A DNA stretch of 32,859 nt, taken from IMG/VR virus record IMGVR_UViG_3300042345_000439, positions 1 to 32,859 of that record, one strand, 5' to 3'. A program made the position numbers and the translations under genes. The DNA comes from a virus. This document shows positions 1-7,643 of the stretch, one piece after another (within the stretch, counting starts at the first letter, position 1; each line of letters opens with the position of its first letter). The notes beneath the pieces are model-generated. The model searched no databases. It was not told where the DNA came from and saw only the letters and a list, made by a program, of their open reading frames with translations.

Positions 1-913
1 GCATAACTATCTGTAATGTTTGTGCTGATGCAAAGTTTAATGTACTATTATTTGTAATGCTACCATAATTACTAGTACCGTTAAATGTATAGTAACCTGT
101 GTTAGCAGAAGGTAAATCTAAAAATGTACAGTTGTTTTTATTACCACTTATGTCATACCAAATATTGCCTGCATTCTGTAGTAATTCTTCGATACTAGGT
201 TCAGTGCCGTCACATAAGTCTACTCTTGGTTGATAGAATTGCAATCTTGTGGTGTTATCTGCGCAATAATACAAATAGGTTCTATGTACACCCGTTGTAG
301 AATTATAACTCCACTTTAAGTCGCCGGTGCCAATATTACAACCGTTAATATCTCCTACTCTACCGTTAGTAGTATAATAACCGGTGTTGGGATTTCTTCC
401 TGTGTAAGTTGTATTTGCTGGGTATACATGTCCTACCCACAAATACCATTGATTCTGTGTTAGTAAACCTGTACCACTACATTCCCAGTAGGCGTTTCCT
501 TCTACTGTACTGTTATCCATGCGGCGCGAGCCATCACCATTAGCATACATTCCGAAATAAAATGTGCCACCTGATGTACTTGATGTTCTGCGAACCCATA
601 CAGAATAACGATACATTTGTGTGTTATCAATATTAAATGAGTCTGTATTCCAGCCACCGTCATCATTTGTTTGTGCCAATGGTCTTGCTTCCCAAACTAC
701 AGCATTGTTTCCCCAAGGATTGCTTGCAACTACTCTTTCATTTTCTGCTGTTTGACCGTTTTGATTATATCCAGTAACACCGCCTGAACCTGTAGTCCAG
801 TTATTCCAATTAATAATTGAACGATTACCTACAATCGATTGTGGATTGGTAGCATCTAGCATTAATGCTAATCCGCTAGTACTTGCAAAATTAGGACCTG
901 TTGTTACACTCAT
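1..913 (-). CDS. LamG-type lectin with N-terminal jelly-roll domain, partial (3' end outside window)
   Basis: An open frame begins at the ATG at 913 and reads without a stop to the left edge, about 304 codons, so the C-terminus is missing. The first residues (MSVTTGPNFASTSGLALML) resemble the start of the two-domain lectin at 2499-4016. A middle part at roughly residues 85-235 (YRYSVWVRR, QWYLWVGHVY, LQFYQPRVDL) looks like a carbohydrate-binding jelly-roll of the kind found in phage tail proteins. Around residues 250-300 the typical LamG opening appears (WYDISGNKNN, YYTFNGTSNY). The ATG overlaps the upstream stop as ATGA, and GGGAGA lies 8 bases before it. Inferred role: receptor or glycan binding on the virion. 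It is the last visible member of the lectin array. Confidence 0.82.
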   Translation of the reverse strand, partial: MSVTTGPNFASTSGLALMLDATNPQSIVGNRSIINWNNWTTGSGGVTGYNQNGQTAENERVVASNPWGNNAVVWEARPLAQTNDDGGWNTDSFNIDNTQMYRYSVWVRRTSSTSGGTFYFGMYANGDGSRRMDNSTVEGNAYWECSGTGLLTQNQWYLWVGHVYPANTTYTGRNPNTGYYTTNGRVGDINGCNIGTGDLKWSYNSTTGVHRTYLYYCADNTTRLQFYQPRVDLCDGTEPSIEELLQNAGNIWYDISGNKNNCTFLDLPSANTGYYTFNGTSNYGSITNNSTLNFASAQTLQIVM

Positions 914-1620
914 ATACCAAATCTCCCGCGCAGTGCATTAAAGTTTTGACTTACATTCGCTGCTGTAAAATAAGTGTTGTATATTTTTGCTACTGCAATA
1001 TTTCCTAACAGATTGTAATAAACATCATTTGGATTATTACCTATAGAAATTGCCATACTACTCCAGATAGTTGCCCCAGACCAAGATCCGCCGCCGGAAC
1101 CAGATGCTCTCACTACATTGTCTACATAAATTAATGCATCAGTGCTATTTCTAGTGCATACTATATGATGCCATTGATTGTCAAAACAGTTAACGCCTGT
1201 AGTTTGTAAACTAACAATATAAGATGCTGAGGGCCATGCATCAGTATTATATATATAATATGTTATCGATCCACCAGGCCCTATATATGATATTTGTCCG
1301 TAATCAGGACATATCAATCCACCTACGTATTTTCCTGAACCTAAACCCGGGCTCTTAACCCATATCTCGTATGTTTGATTTGGGATAGCACCTATAGTAT
1401 TGACTGATGGTGCATATATAATATCGTCTACACCATCCATAACTAATGAACCTAAATTGCTACTACTATATCCTACGCCATTAGTAAGACTGCCATTAAA
1501 ACCATTACCGCTTATATCTGTTAACGTAGTTCCTGATCCAGGATAACTGCGTGGGTTGGCAGCATCATAATAAAATCTTATACCTGATGTTGCGATTGAT
1601 GGATTATAGCCTATGCTCAT
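910..1620 (-). CDS. LamG/concanavalin A-like lectin domain protein
   Basis: This single-domain protein of 236 residues has the array's shared start (MSIGYNPSIATSGI, DAANPRSYPGSGT) and shared end (ALRGRFGI). LamG hallmarks are MDGVDDIIY near residue 63, YEIWVKSP, NQWHHIVCTRN and ALIYVDNVV. The ATG at 1620 is preferred over an in-frame GTG at 1635, because it aligns with the start of the paralogues. The upstream 64-residue gene stops at 1629, so there are 8 bases between them. The leader has no strong Shine-Dalgarno sequence, unlike most genes of the array. Its 3' end provides GGGAGA for the next gene. The likely role is glycan recognition on a virion appendage; this is inferred from the fold and the position downstream of the fibre genes. 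Confidence 0.86.
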   Translation of the reverse strand: MSIGYNPSIATSGIRFYYDAANPRSYPGSGTTLTDISGNGFNGSLTNGVGYSSSNLGSLVMDGVDDIIYAPSVNTIGAIPNQTYEIWVKSPGLGSGKYVGGLICPDYGQISYIGPGGSITYYIYNTDAWPSASYIVSLQTTGVNCFDNQWHHIVCTRNSTDALIYVDNVVRASGSGGGSWSGATIWSSMAISIGNNPNDVYYNLLGNIAVAKIYNTYFTAANVSQNFNALRGRFGI

Positions 1621-1628
1621 ATAATTAT

Positions 1629-1823
1629 TTACCACTTATTAAGTGGACATACCTCATTTAATAGTGTACCTAATACCGGCACAGGTTTATTATCGCTCAT
1701 AGTGCAACGCCCATACATAGCAGTTTCATCATACACATACATCTCGCATGTTGTACAAATTGCTATTCTTGCTGTGCGCTGATCTTCTTGACAAACAAGT
1801 ACATCAGTTATTAATTCTGTCAT
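1629..1823 (-). CDS. small Cys-rich protein, putative zinc-binding, embedded in lectin array
   Basis: The 64-residue protein has Cys at 11, 23, 26, 40 and 59, with a CxxC pair (CTTC) and the ending CPLNKW. This layout (CxxC, a later Cys, and a terminal CP-x-x-K-W) resembles small zinc-ribbon-like proteins common in phage genomes, whose function is not known. One metal site formed by C23, C26, C40 and C59 is plausible. It starts at an ATGA overlap with the lectin gene that ends at 1820, and uses the GGGAGA inside that gene's conserved 3' codons as its ribosome binding site. It is therefore part of the same translationally coupled chain. A role as an accessory or chaperone for the lectins is only a guess. 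Confidence 0.72.
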   Translation of the reverse strand: MTELITDVLVCQEDQRTARIAICTTCEMYVYDETAMYGRCTMSDNKPVPVLGTLLNEVCPLNKW

Positions 1824-2497
1824 ACGCCATATCTCCCACGCAACGCATTATAATTTGTTAATATTTGACTATCAGTTAATGTAGCAAGATAGAGTGTAGC
1901 GTAAGAGATCCTACCATTCCATGTTCTCCCTGCATCAGAGCGACCTATCATCTGTATAGGGTCTCCCCCTGGATTACCTAATACTGCGCCCTGCGCACCA
2001 CTCCAAGTAGCACTCAAACTACCATTCACATAATATTTATGTTCTGTTCCTGTAGTGGTGAAGCCGGCATATGTCCAAGCCCCTGCGGGAAATACAGCAA
2101 GAGAACTATTGTTTATATCACCTAATCGTATTCTTGTGTAAGTTGTATATATTTCAAAATGACAGTTGACTCCACTGACACCATAATGACCCCATATACC
2201 ATTTGTTATTCCTGCTCCTGGGGTAGAATTTAAATAGACCCAACTAAAAAAACTAAAAGGTAGATTAGTTCTAGGTGGTGCGAAAGGCAATGAGATGTAG
2301 TCATCAACATTATCAAAAGTAAAATATCCGTTCGTTCCGCTAGTATATGTAGGACCGTTAGTAAGAGTTCCGTTATAACCACTAGTCGTCACATCATAAA
2401 CAGTTGTGCCTGTGCCGGGATACGACCTAGCATTACCGGCATCAATGCAGTATAAAAGATTACTAGTAATGATTGATGGATTATGTCCTAGTGCCAT
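1820..2497 (-). CDS. LamG/concanavalin A-like lectin domain protein
   Basis: The 225-residue protein starts MALGHNPSIITSNLLYCID, the second of the two start types used in the array, and ends NALRGRYGV. LamG features are FTFDNVDDYISL near residue 60, FFSWVYLNS, WTYAGFTTTG and KYYVNGSLSATW. A longer frame reaching 2563 exists, but its extra 22 residues match no paralogue and overlap the preceding gene. The ATG at 2497 lies 1 base after the preceding TAA and is preferred. Its 3' end overlaps the 64-residue Cys-rich gene by 4 bases. Glycan binding is inferred from the fold. Confidence 0.85.
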   Translation of the reverse strand: MALGHNPSIITSNLLYCIDAGNARSYPGTGTTVYDVTTSGYNGTLTNGPTYTSGTNGYFTFDNVDDYISLPFAPPRTNLPFSFFSWVYLNSTPGAGITNGIWGHYGVSGVNCHFEIYTTYTRIRLGDINNSSLAVFPAGAWTYAGFTTTGTEHKYYVNGSLSATWSGAQGAVLGNPGGDPIQMIGRSDAGRTWNGRISYATLYLATLTDSQILTNYNALRGRYGV

Positions 2498-2498
2498 A

Positions 2499-4016
2499 TT
2501 ATACCCCGTACTTGCCTCTTTGTGCCATGAAATTTTGATATACTTCATTAGCAGTAAGTTCACGATTGTGTACAGTGAAATAACTCAGTTTACCCGGGAA
2601 AGGATAACTGGTTGGACTGCTAGCATATCCACCTATAGTACCGCTTGCTGATGCTGTTCCGCTTGTTGCACTACCAACTCTTTGTGTCAATGATTGTGAT
2701 ACACCGTTTATATAAATCTTATTTTGATTAGTATAATTTCCGTTATAAAACACAGCGGCGACATGAACCCATTGATTAGCATAACTATTAAAATCTAATC
2801 CATAACAATCGCCGTTGCCGTTATTAAATCCAAGATTACCACTAGGCATCCATAATCTGTATCCACTACCAAACTCCATAGGGAACCCACCCGCGCCGCC
2901 GGTCCAATACATCCACATGCTTACTGTGTTATATCCACCACCTGATGTGTTGACGCCGTTCCAGTTTGCTGTGATATAATCATTGACCCCATCAAAACTA
3001 AATGTATTGTCATTAGCATAAGTCAATGCGTTTGCCGTGATAGTATTGTTTGCTGTCAGATCAGTTAGTACTTGTGTTGTGCTTCTTGATCCTAACATCC
3101 AATTGCTTGCTATGCCACCACTATTGACTTGCACTTGCAGATCGGCCATATCAACATCATACGGCGTTGCCGCTGCAGGTGGAAACCAGTATTGATAAAA
3201 ATTAAAAGTGGCGCTTGCTGTCCATGTGTATACAACTTTTTGCCACGATGTTGTTAGTGTGGTTGAACTACTAAAAGCAGATGCGGCCCCGAAATATGTC
3301 GTATATGTCATTGAAACACCTGACCCCCTACTATCAGGAGTTCGTAACCAAAAACTTACGGCGATAACATCACCTGCAGTGACAGGTGTGTATACTCCAT
3401 ATGCCATGCCACCGTCTACACCTACTGTTCTTGTAACATGTATGCGCATACAGTTTGTGCCAGGCACATATCCTCCACCTTCAACTATTTCTTTGACATG
3501 ACACGTGTTAGGCAAATGAGGATATCCCCACCACATCGTAGGAAAACTGGTGCTATTAACAGATATTCTTTGATCTAATGCGATACTATCATAAACTTTA
3601 AAATTACCTGTGCTAGGATTGATATAACCTTGACTACCGTTTTCTGAACTATTATATTGATGTAGACTGAATTGTGTATCATTTATTTTTTTAACAAAAT
3701 AATTTGTATTAGCAGTTAGTCCGCCACCTGATGTCTGTGGTTGAACTGCGTCATATGTCCTAAAAGGATGATTACCTGAAGTAGTGATGATATTACTTGA
3801 TACACTCGCTATAGTACCTATAGAAAAGAAGTTGCCACCGTTATACTGATTAGTATTGTAAGTACCCCAATCATTACTTGTAGTGAATCTACCATTAGTA
3901 CCAGGACTAGGAAGTATATTTGTACCAGGACTGCCGAGCATAGACCTATTGTTGTACATATCATATGTAAACAACAAACCGTTTTCTACAAGTTTAGGTC
4001 CGGTATTTATTGTCAT
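2499..4016 (-). CDS. two-domain lectin: jelly-roll module plus C-terminal LamG domain
   Basis: At 505 residues this is the longest complete lectin of the array. It starts MTINTGPKLVENGLLFTYD, related to the partial gene at the left edge rather than to the MSIGYNPS/MALGHNPS type. Residues about 65-125 hold a small beta module (HPFRTYDAV, GGGLTANTNYFVKKI, FSLHQYN). Residues about 190-300 look like a carbohydrate-binding jelly-roll (AVSFWLRTP, WQKVVYTWTAS, DVDMADLQVQV). A typical LamG follows from about 330 (FSFDGVNDYI, WVHVAAVFYNG, IYINGVSQS), ending MAQRGKYGV. The ATG overlaps the stop of the upstream lectin, with GGGAGA 8 bases ahead. Extra domains suggest a longer reach or a second ligand; this is inference. 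Confidence 0.85.
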   Translation of the reverse strand: MTINTGPKLVENGLLFTYDMYNNRSMLGSPGTNILPSPGTNGRFTTSNDWGTYNTNQYNGGNFFSIGTIASVSSNIITTSGNHPFRTYDAVQPQTSGGGLTANTNYFVKKINDTQFSLHQYNSSENGSQGYINPSTGNFKVYDSIALDQRISVNSTSFPTMWWGYPHLPNTCHVKEIVEGGGYVPGTNCMRIHVTRTVGVDGGMAYGVYTPVTAGDVIAVSFWLRTPDSRGSGVSMTYTTYFGAASAFSSSTTLTTSWQKVVYTWTASATFNFYQYWFPPAAATPYDVDMADLQVQVNSGGIASNWMLGSRSTTQVLTDLTANNTITANALTYANDNTFSFDGVNDYITANWNGVNTSGGGYNTVSMWMYWTGGAGGFPMEFGSGYRLWMPSGNLGFNNGNGDCYGLDFNSYANQWVHVAAVFYNGNYTNQNKIYINGVSQSLTQRVGSATSGTASASGTIGGYASSPTSYPFPGKLSYFTVHNRELTANEVYQNFMAQRGKYGV

Positions 4017-4681
4017 ATACCAAATCTCCCGCGCATTGCATTAAAGTTTTGTGCTACTTGTATGGCAGTTAATGCAACATTATAAACTTTAAGATTGTAA
4101 ATTCTACCATTAAGTTGTTCCGGGCCAACTCCGCCATTGGTATTTGTATCTGCACCTATTCTAAAGTTTGGGCCTGCAGGAACACTTCCCCCTAGTGATG
4201 CCGTTGCAACTGAAACACCGTCAAGATATGTGACACAATTGCCACTACCATCTCTAGTACAAGTTACACAATGTATACCTTGCGTAGCAGTAGCATAGTT
4301 AGGTACATAACAACTACCACTTATATAAAAACCTAATGTTGCTACCCATAAATAGTTTGTAGTATATCCTGTGCCGTAATTACCAAACAATTCTCCATAT
4401 GCTCCTGATACTAGATTATACCAACATTCAACAGTAAAAGGATTAGTACCAGTAACTATATTAGTTGTATTAAGTTCTACATAATCATCAATACCGTCAA
4501 ATATTAATCCACCATTATTAGTAGCACTATACGTAGGACTGTTGGTCAATGTACCTTTAGTTGTGCTTCCCATAGCATCAGCCCAATTAGTACCGCTACC
4601 TGGATAACTACGCGGATTGGCTGCGTCTAGGCATAGTACTAACCCTGATGTCGCTATTGATGGGTTATGTCCTAGTGCCAT
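4013..4681 (-). CDS. LamG/concanavalin A-like lectin domain protein
   Basis: The 222-residue single-domain protein starts MALGHNPSIATSGLVLCLD and ends NAMRGRFGI. LamG motifs are FDGIDDYVEL at about residue 61, FTVECWYNL, a central IHCVTCTRDGSGN and VTYLDGVSV. It begins 2 bases after the stop of the upstream lectin. GGGAGA in that gene's last codons lies 14 bases before this ATG, a longer spacing than in the ATGA-type junctions. The stop overlaps the ATG of the two-domain lectin. The middle differs strongly from its neighbours while both ends are conserved. Confidence 0.86.
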   Translation of the reverse strand: MALGHNPSIATSGLVLCLDAANPRSYPGSGTNWADAMGSTTKGTLTNSPTYSATNNGGLIFDGIDDYVELNTTNIVTGTNPFTVECWYNLVSGAYGELFGNYGTGYTTNYLWVATLGFYISGSCYVPNYATATQGIHCVTCTRDGSGNCVTYLDGVSVATASLGGSVPAGPNFRIGADTNTNGGVGPEQLNGRIYNLKVYNVALTAIQVAQNFNAMRGRFGI

Positions 4682-4683
4682 GA

Positions 4684-5367
4684 TTAGATTCCATATCTCC
4701 CGCGTTGCGCGTTGAAGTTTTGTAATATTTCCGCGGCAGTCAATACACGATTATAAACTCTGCAAATAGATAATGAACCATTATAAAAATAGCCGGCAGC
4801 GCCACCATATACTCCAATCCATTGACCACCGGTATTTGTTGATATTGTTCCGGCTTGACTGTCTGAATTGACTTGCACACCGTTAATATAAAGTATTCTA
4901 CTACCCGAAGTGAATGTACCTACGATTTGGTACCAATTGCTGGTATTCATATACGTTGCAGTAGTTGTAGAAAGATTGGTTAATCCTTGACCAGAACTAA
5001 AAAATTGACGCCATTGTATTACTGCACCTTCTTGGAATAAACTATATTGCGTGTTAACTGTACCCTTCTCAAACCAAAAACCATTTTGCGTAGTAGCGTT
5101 TGTCTTAACCCATACTTCAACACTTGGAGTTTGTGTATCTAGTGCTGTATTATTACTTGCAGTAGCATAATCATTTACTCCATCAAAAGTAAAAAATCCA
5201 CTAGTACCACTTGTATAAGTTGGACTATTTGTAAGAGTATAATTAAATCCCGAAGTGGTAGCGTCATTCCATGCTGTTCCACTGCCGGAATAACTTCTAG
5301 GGTTACCGGCGTCAACACACAGGACTAAGCCTGATGTGACAATTGATGGATTATAGCCTATGCTCAT
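4684..5367 (-). CDS. LamG/concanavalin A-like lectin domain protein
   Basis: The 227-residue protein starts MSIGYNPSIVTSGLVLCVD and ends NAQRGRYGI. LamG motifs are FFTFDGVNDYATAS near residue 60, PSVEVWVKTN, NWYQIVGTFTSGS and ILYINGVQVN, followed by GSLSICRVYNRVLTAAEI. It overlaps the upstream lectin by 4 bases (ATGA), with GGGAGA 8 bases before the ATG. The WY-x-hydrophobic strand and the YINGV turn are the usual core of the laminin-G_3 type fold. Sugar binding and placement on the virion are inferred. Confidence 0.87.
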   Translation of the reverse strand: MSIGYNPSIVTSGLVLCVDAGNPRSYSGSGTAWNDATTSGFNYTLTNSPTYTSGTSGFFTFDGVNDYATASNNTALDTQTPSVEVWVKTNATTQNGFWFEKGTVNTQYSLFQEGAVIQWRQFFSSGQGLTNLSTTTATYMNTSNWYQIVGTFTSGSRILYINGVQVNSDSQAGTISTNTGGQWIGVYGGAAGYFYNGSLSICRVYNRVLTAAEILQNFNAQRGRYGI

Positions 5368-6097
5368 ATACCATATCTCCCGCGTGTTGCGTTAAAATTT
5401 TGAAGTACTTGATCTGCTGTTAACACTGCATTGTATAATCGAAATAAAGCAATGTTTCCACCGAATGCTTGGTTGGGATCAAAACTACCACCAATACTAT
5501 CTTGTTCTTGCGCAAGTACTAACGCACCACCTGTAGCGATTAATGTACCAGCACTTAAAGTACCAGTATACTGACTTACACCATTAACATATAATGTTTC
5601 GGCCCCAGTAGTTCTGTTGCTTGTTCTGACAACTTGTTTCCAATTGCCATCATTTATACTTACACCTGATGCTACTGCTGTTACTCCTACATATAATCCT
5701 AAATTACTAGGATCAAACATAAGAAAATCATTGTCAGCCGCAGAACTTGCATAACTTATTATTCCTGTTCCACCAACTGTAGTTTTACACCATATCTCAT
5801 AACTCAATGTAGTTGTAGGCATAGATATAGGATTTTTGATCATATAGTTAGCAGTAGAGCCATTGGTGAAGGTCCACCCTTGTGTAGCAGAATATGTAGG
5901 GCTTCCACCAATAGTCATATTGTTGTTATTACCGCTTACATCGATAGCCGTGCTGCCACTACCATTATAGCATCGTGCGTTATAAGAATCAATACAGAGT
6001 ATTAATCCTGATGTCGCTATTGATGGATTATAGCCTATGCTCATATACCATATCTTCCGCGTAGTGCATTAAAATTTTGCGTCACTTGATCTGCGGT
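5331..6097 (-). repeat. conserved junction repeats of the lectin array (example pair)
   Basis: The junction at 5331-5420 and that at 6008-6097 match at 75 of 90 positions by hand alignment, including a 36-base identical core. Another pair, 910-948 and 4013-4051, matches at 38 of 39. Each junction holds the end of one lectin gene and often the start of the next. Confidence 0.8.
5364..6044 (-). CDS. LamG/concanavalin A-like lectin domain protein, divergent core
   Basis: The 226-residue protein has the standard start MSIGYNPSIATSGLILCID and end NATRGRYGI. It lacks the FDGVDDY strand of its paralogues: in its place is WTFTNGSTANYMIK. The rest of the fold is recognisable (LSYEIWCKTT, NWKQVVRTSNRT, ETLYVNGVSQ, GNIALFRLYNAVLTADQV). 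The ATG overlaps the upstream stop by 4 bases. Here the upstream Shine-Dalgarno copy is GGAAGA rather than GGGAGA, because the upstream gene uses a different Arg/Gly codon pair. Loss of FDG may change a calcium or ligand loop. Confidence 0.84.
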   Translation of the reverse strand: MSIGYNPSIATSGLILCIDSYNARCYNGSGSTAIDVSGNNNNMTIGGSPTYSATQGWTFTNGSTANYMIKNPISMPTTTLSYEIWCKTTVGGTGIISYASSAADNDFLMFDPSNLGLYVGVTAVASGVSINDGNWKQVVRTSNRTTGAETLYVNGVSQYTGTLSAGTLIATGGALVLAQEQDSIGGSFDPNQAFGGNIALFRLYNAVLTADQVLQNFNATRGRYGI

Positions 6098-6694
6098 TAA
6101 TGCTACATTATACATCATGACATCTGATATATTACCTTGCCATGCGTAGCCGCCACCTGCTGACCAGTAACCTACTCGCAAACCTTGGCTCCAATCTGCT
6201 GTACCTGTTGTTGATTGCTGTCCTTGATATACACCTTGACGATATATTGAAACATTACTACCATTATAAACTACACAATAGCATCCCCAAGTGTTTAATG
6301 GTATGCTTGTAGGCTTAGAATAATAGTATTCACCCCATACACCGCCGTGAGTGTATGCCCAACTGTTGTCTCCATACCAATAAAATGCTGTACTTGTCCT
6401 GCCAGCAACAGGCATTCTATTTTCTGCACTTCTATATGCCCAGTACATTATGGTATAATTTGCCATAGTGCCTAAATTGCCTGAAAAATCTACATAATCA
6501 TCAACACCGTCAAATACTATCGATCCTAAATTTGAACTGCTGTAAGTTGATCCGTTGGTTAATACACCTGTATTAGTATTTCCAACAAGTTGTGCCCATG
6601 ATGTACCGCTACCTGGATAACTGCGTTGATTGGCCGCATCTACACAGAATAATAATCCTGATGTCGCTATTGATGGATTGTGTCCTAGTGCCAT
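6041..6694 (-). CDS. LamG/concanavalin A-like lectin domain protein
   Basis: The 217-residue protein starts MALGHNPSIATSGLLFCVD and ends NALRGRYGI. LamG motifs are IVFDGVDDYVDF at about residue 60, YTIMYWAYRS, WGCYCVVYNGSN and SIYRQGVYQG, with an aromatic-rich centre (FYWYGDNSWAY, WGEYYYSKP) that could form a sugar-stacking surface. It starts 2 bases after the stop of the upstream lectin and overlaps the next one by 4 bases. Function is inferred from the fold and from the array context. Confidence 0.86.
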   Translation of the reverse strand: MALGHNPSIATSGLLFCVDAANQRSYPGSGTSWAQLVGNTNTGVLTNGSTYSSSNLGSIVFDGVDDYVDFSGNLGTMANYTIMYWAYRSAENRMPVAGRTSTAFYWYGDNSWAYTHGGVWGEYYYSKPTSIPLNTWGCYCVVYNGSNVSIYRQGVYQGQQSTTGTADWSQGLRVGYWSAGGGYAWQGNISDVMMYNVALTADQVTQNFNALRGRYGI

Positions 6695-6696
6695 GA

Positions 6697-7344
6697 TTAG
6701 ATTCCGTATCTCCCGCGATAAGCATTGAAGTTTTGTGCGATCTGTGCAGCCGTCAAAACTGTGTTGTATACTAGCATGAATCCTATCTGTGCGTTTGAAA
6801 ACTCGCTACTACCTGCATATGATCCTATAGCAAATCCATTTGGTCCGGCAGAGCCACCTGTGCTTGGACCTGTATTTAAAACTCCGTTGACATAAAAATT
6901 ATAACTGTCTCCTGAAATATTTCCTGAAGCCGCATAGATACGCCAGTTATTGTCACCGGGGCCTGCCCCTACCGCTGTCACCCAACCTTCAGCATAATGA
7001 TTCTCCGTTGTTCCGCTCCAATGTCCCATGAGCCAGTTGTTATTTTTTGCTGAGAATGTACGATTTCTACCGGTTGCGCCTATGTATCTTGATACTCCCA
7101 TTATTGTATAATTTGTCGTAGATAGATTGATAGGTATATCGATATAATCATCTGTTCCATCTAGTACGAATAGACCACCGTTGCTTGTGGTATATGTGAC
7201 TCCGTTGACTAACGTGCCAGTATAGCCATTGCCGCTAGCATCGTATATTGTAGTGCCGCTTCCTGAATAAGTTCTAGGATTTGCAGGATCAAAACATGCT
7301 ATCAATCCTGATGTCACTATAGATGGATTATGTTGTAATGCCAT
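6697..7344 (-). CDS. LamG/concanavalin A-like lectin domain protein
   Basis: The protein is 215 residues from the ATG at 7344 (MALQHNPSIVTSGLIACFD) and ends NAYRGRYGI. A longer frame up to 7377 would add 11 residues that no paralogue has and would overlap the preceding gene. The ATG at 7344 shares one base with the TAA of the 90-residue gene (TAATG), so it is preferred. LamG motifs are VLDGTDDYIDI at residue 60, YTIMGVSRYIG, NNWRIYAASG and YNFYVNGVLN. It follows a non-lectin gene, so it does not use the lectin-type GGGAGA overlap. Confidence 0.85.
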   Translation of the reverse strand: MALQHNPSIVTSGLIACFDPANPRTYSGSGTTIYDASGNGYTGTLVNGVTYTTSNGGLFVLDGTDDYIDIPINLSTTNYTIMGVSRYIGATGRNRTFSAKNNNWLMGHWSGTTENHYAEGWVTAVGAGPGDNNWRIYAASGNISGDSYNFYVNGVLNTGPSTGGSAGPNGFAIGSYAGSSEFSNAQIGFMLVYNTVLTAAQIAQNFNAYRGRYGI

Positions 7345-7616
7345 TATGGATTCTCTGGGTCTACTGGTTCTGTCCAAGCAGGTGTTGACATGACTTCCAG
7401 TGTCTCATCGTGTGTCATATATGGACCCTTAGTAGTCAATGACTGCACACATGAAGGAACTCCTGTGTGTGAATACCACTTGACTAGTGTTTGCAATCCA
7501 TCTACGCTACGACGGCATGTTTCAGCCGATGTCTGTAATACCTGATTGAAATCTATCTGATCTAGTTCTGACACATTGAATATCACATATGTCAATCCGT
7601 TGTTTTCTGTTACCAT
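7344..7616 (-). CDS. small conserved-looking phage protein of unknown function
   Basis: The 90-residue protein is not a lectin. It begins MVTENNGLTYVIFNVSELD, continues with a helical stretch (QIDFNQVLQTSAETCRR) and a short segment with WYSHTGVPSCVQSL, and ends in an acidic, proline-rich tail. I believe similar small proteins occur near tail genes of marine T4-like phages, always unassigned, but I cannot name a family with certainty. AAGGAGA lies 7 bases before the ATG, and a late-promoter-like octamer lies just upstream. It may start a new sub-transcript inside the lectin array. The TAATG junction couples it to the lectin at 6697-7344. Confidence 0.72.
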   Translation of the reverse strand: MVTENNGLTYVIFNVSELDQIDFNQVLQTSAETCRRSVDGLQTLVKWYSHTGVPSCVQSLTTKGPYMTHDETLEVMSTPAWTEPVDPENP

Positions 7617-7635
7617 TGTTCTGTCTCCTTATATC

Positions 7636-7643
7636 TATTTAGA
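7636..7643 (-). promoter_or_regulatory. possible late promoter box inside the lectin array
   Basis: TCTAAATA overlaps the stop of the first lectin. The predicted start would leave a leader of about 14 bases beginning at AAGGAGA. The match is imperfect and could be chance. Confidence 0.3.

Noticed and set aside
1621-1635. GTG start for the lectin at 910-1620
   Set aside because: It would add five residues absent from paralogues; the ATG at 1620 begins the conserved MSIGYNPS.
2498-2563. Longer start for the lectin at 1820-2497
   Set aside because: The extra 22 residues overlap the preceding gene and match no paralogue; the ATG at 2497 aligns with the family.
7345-7377. Longer start for the lectin at 6697-7344
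   Set aside because: The extra 11 residues have no counterpart in paralogues; TAATG at 7344 gives a natural coupled start.
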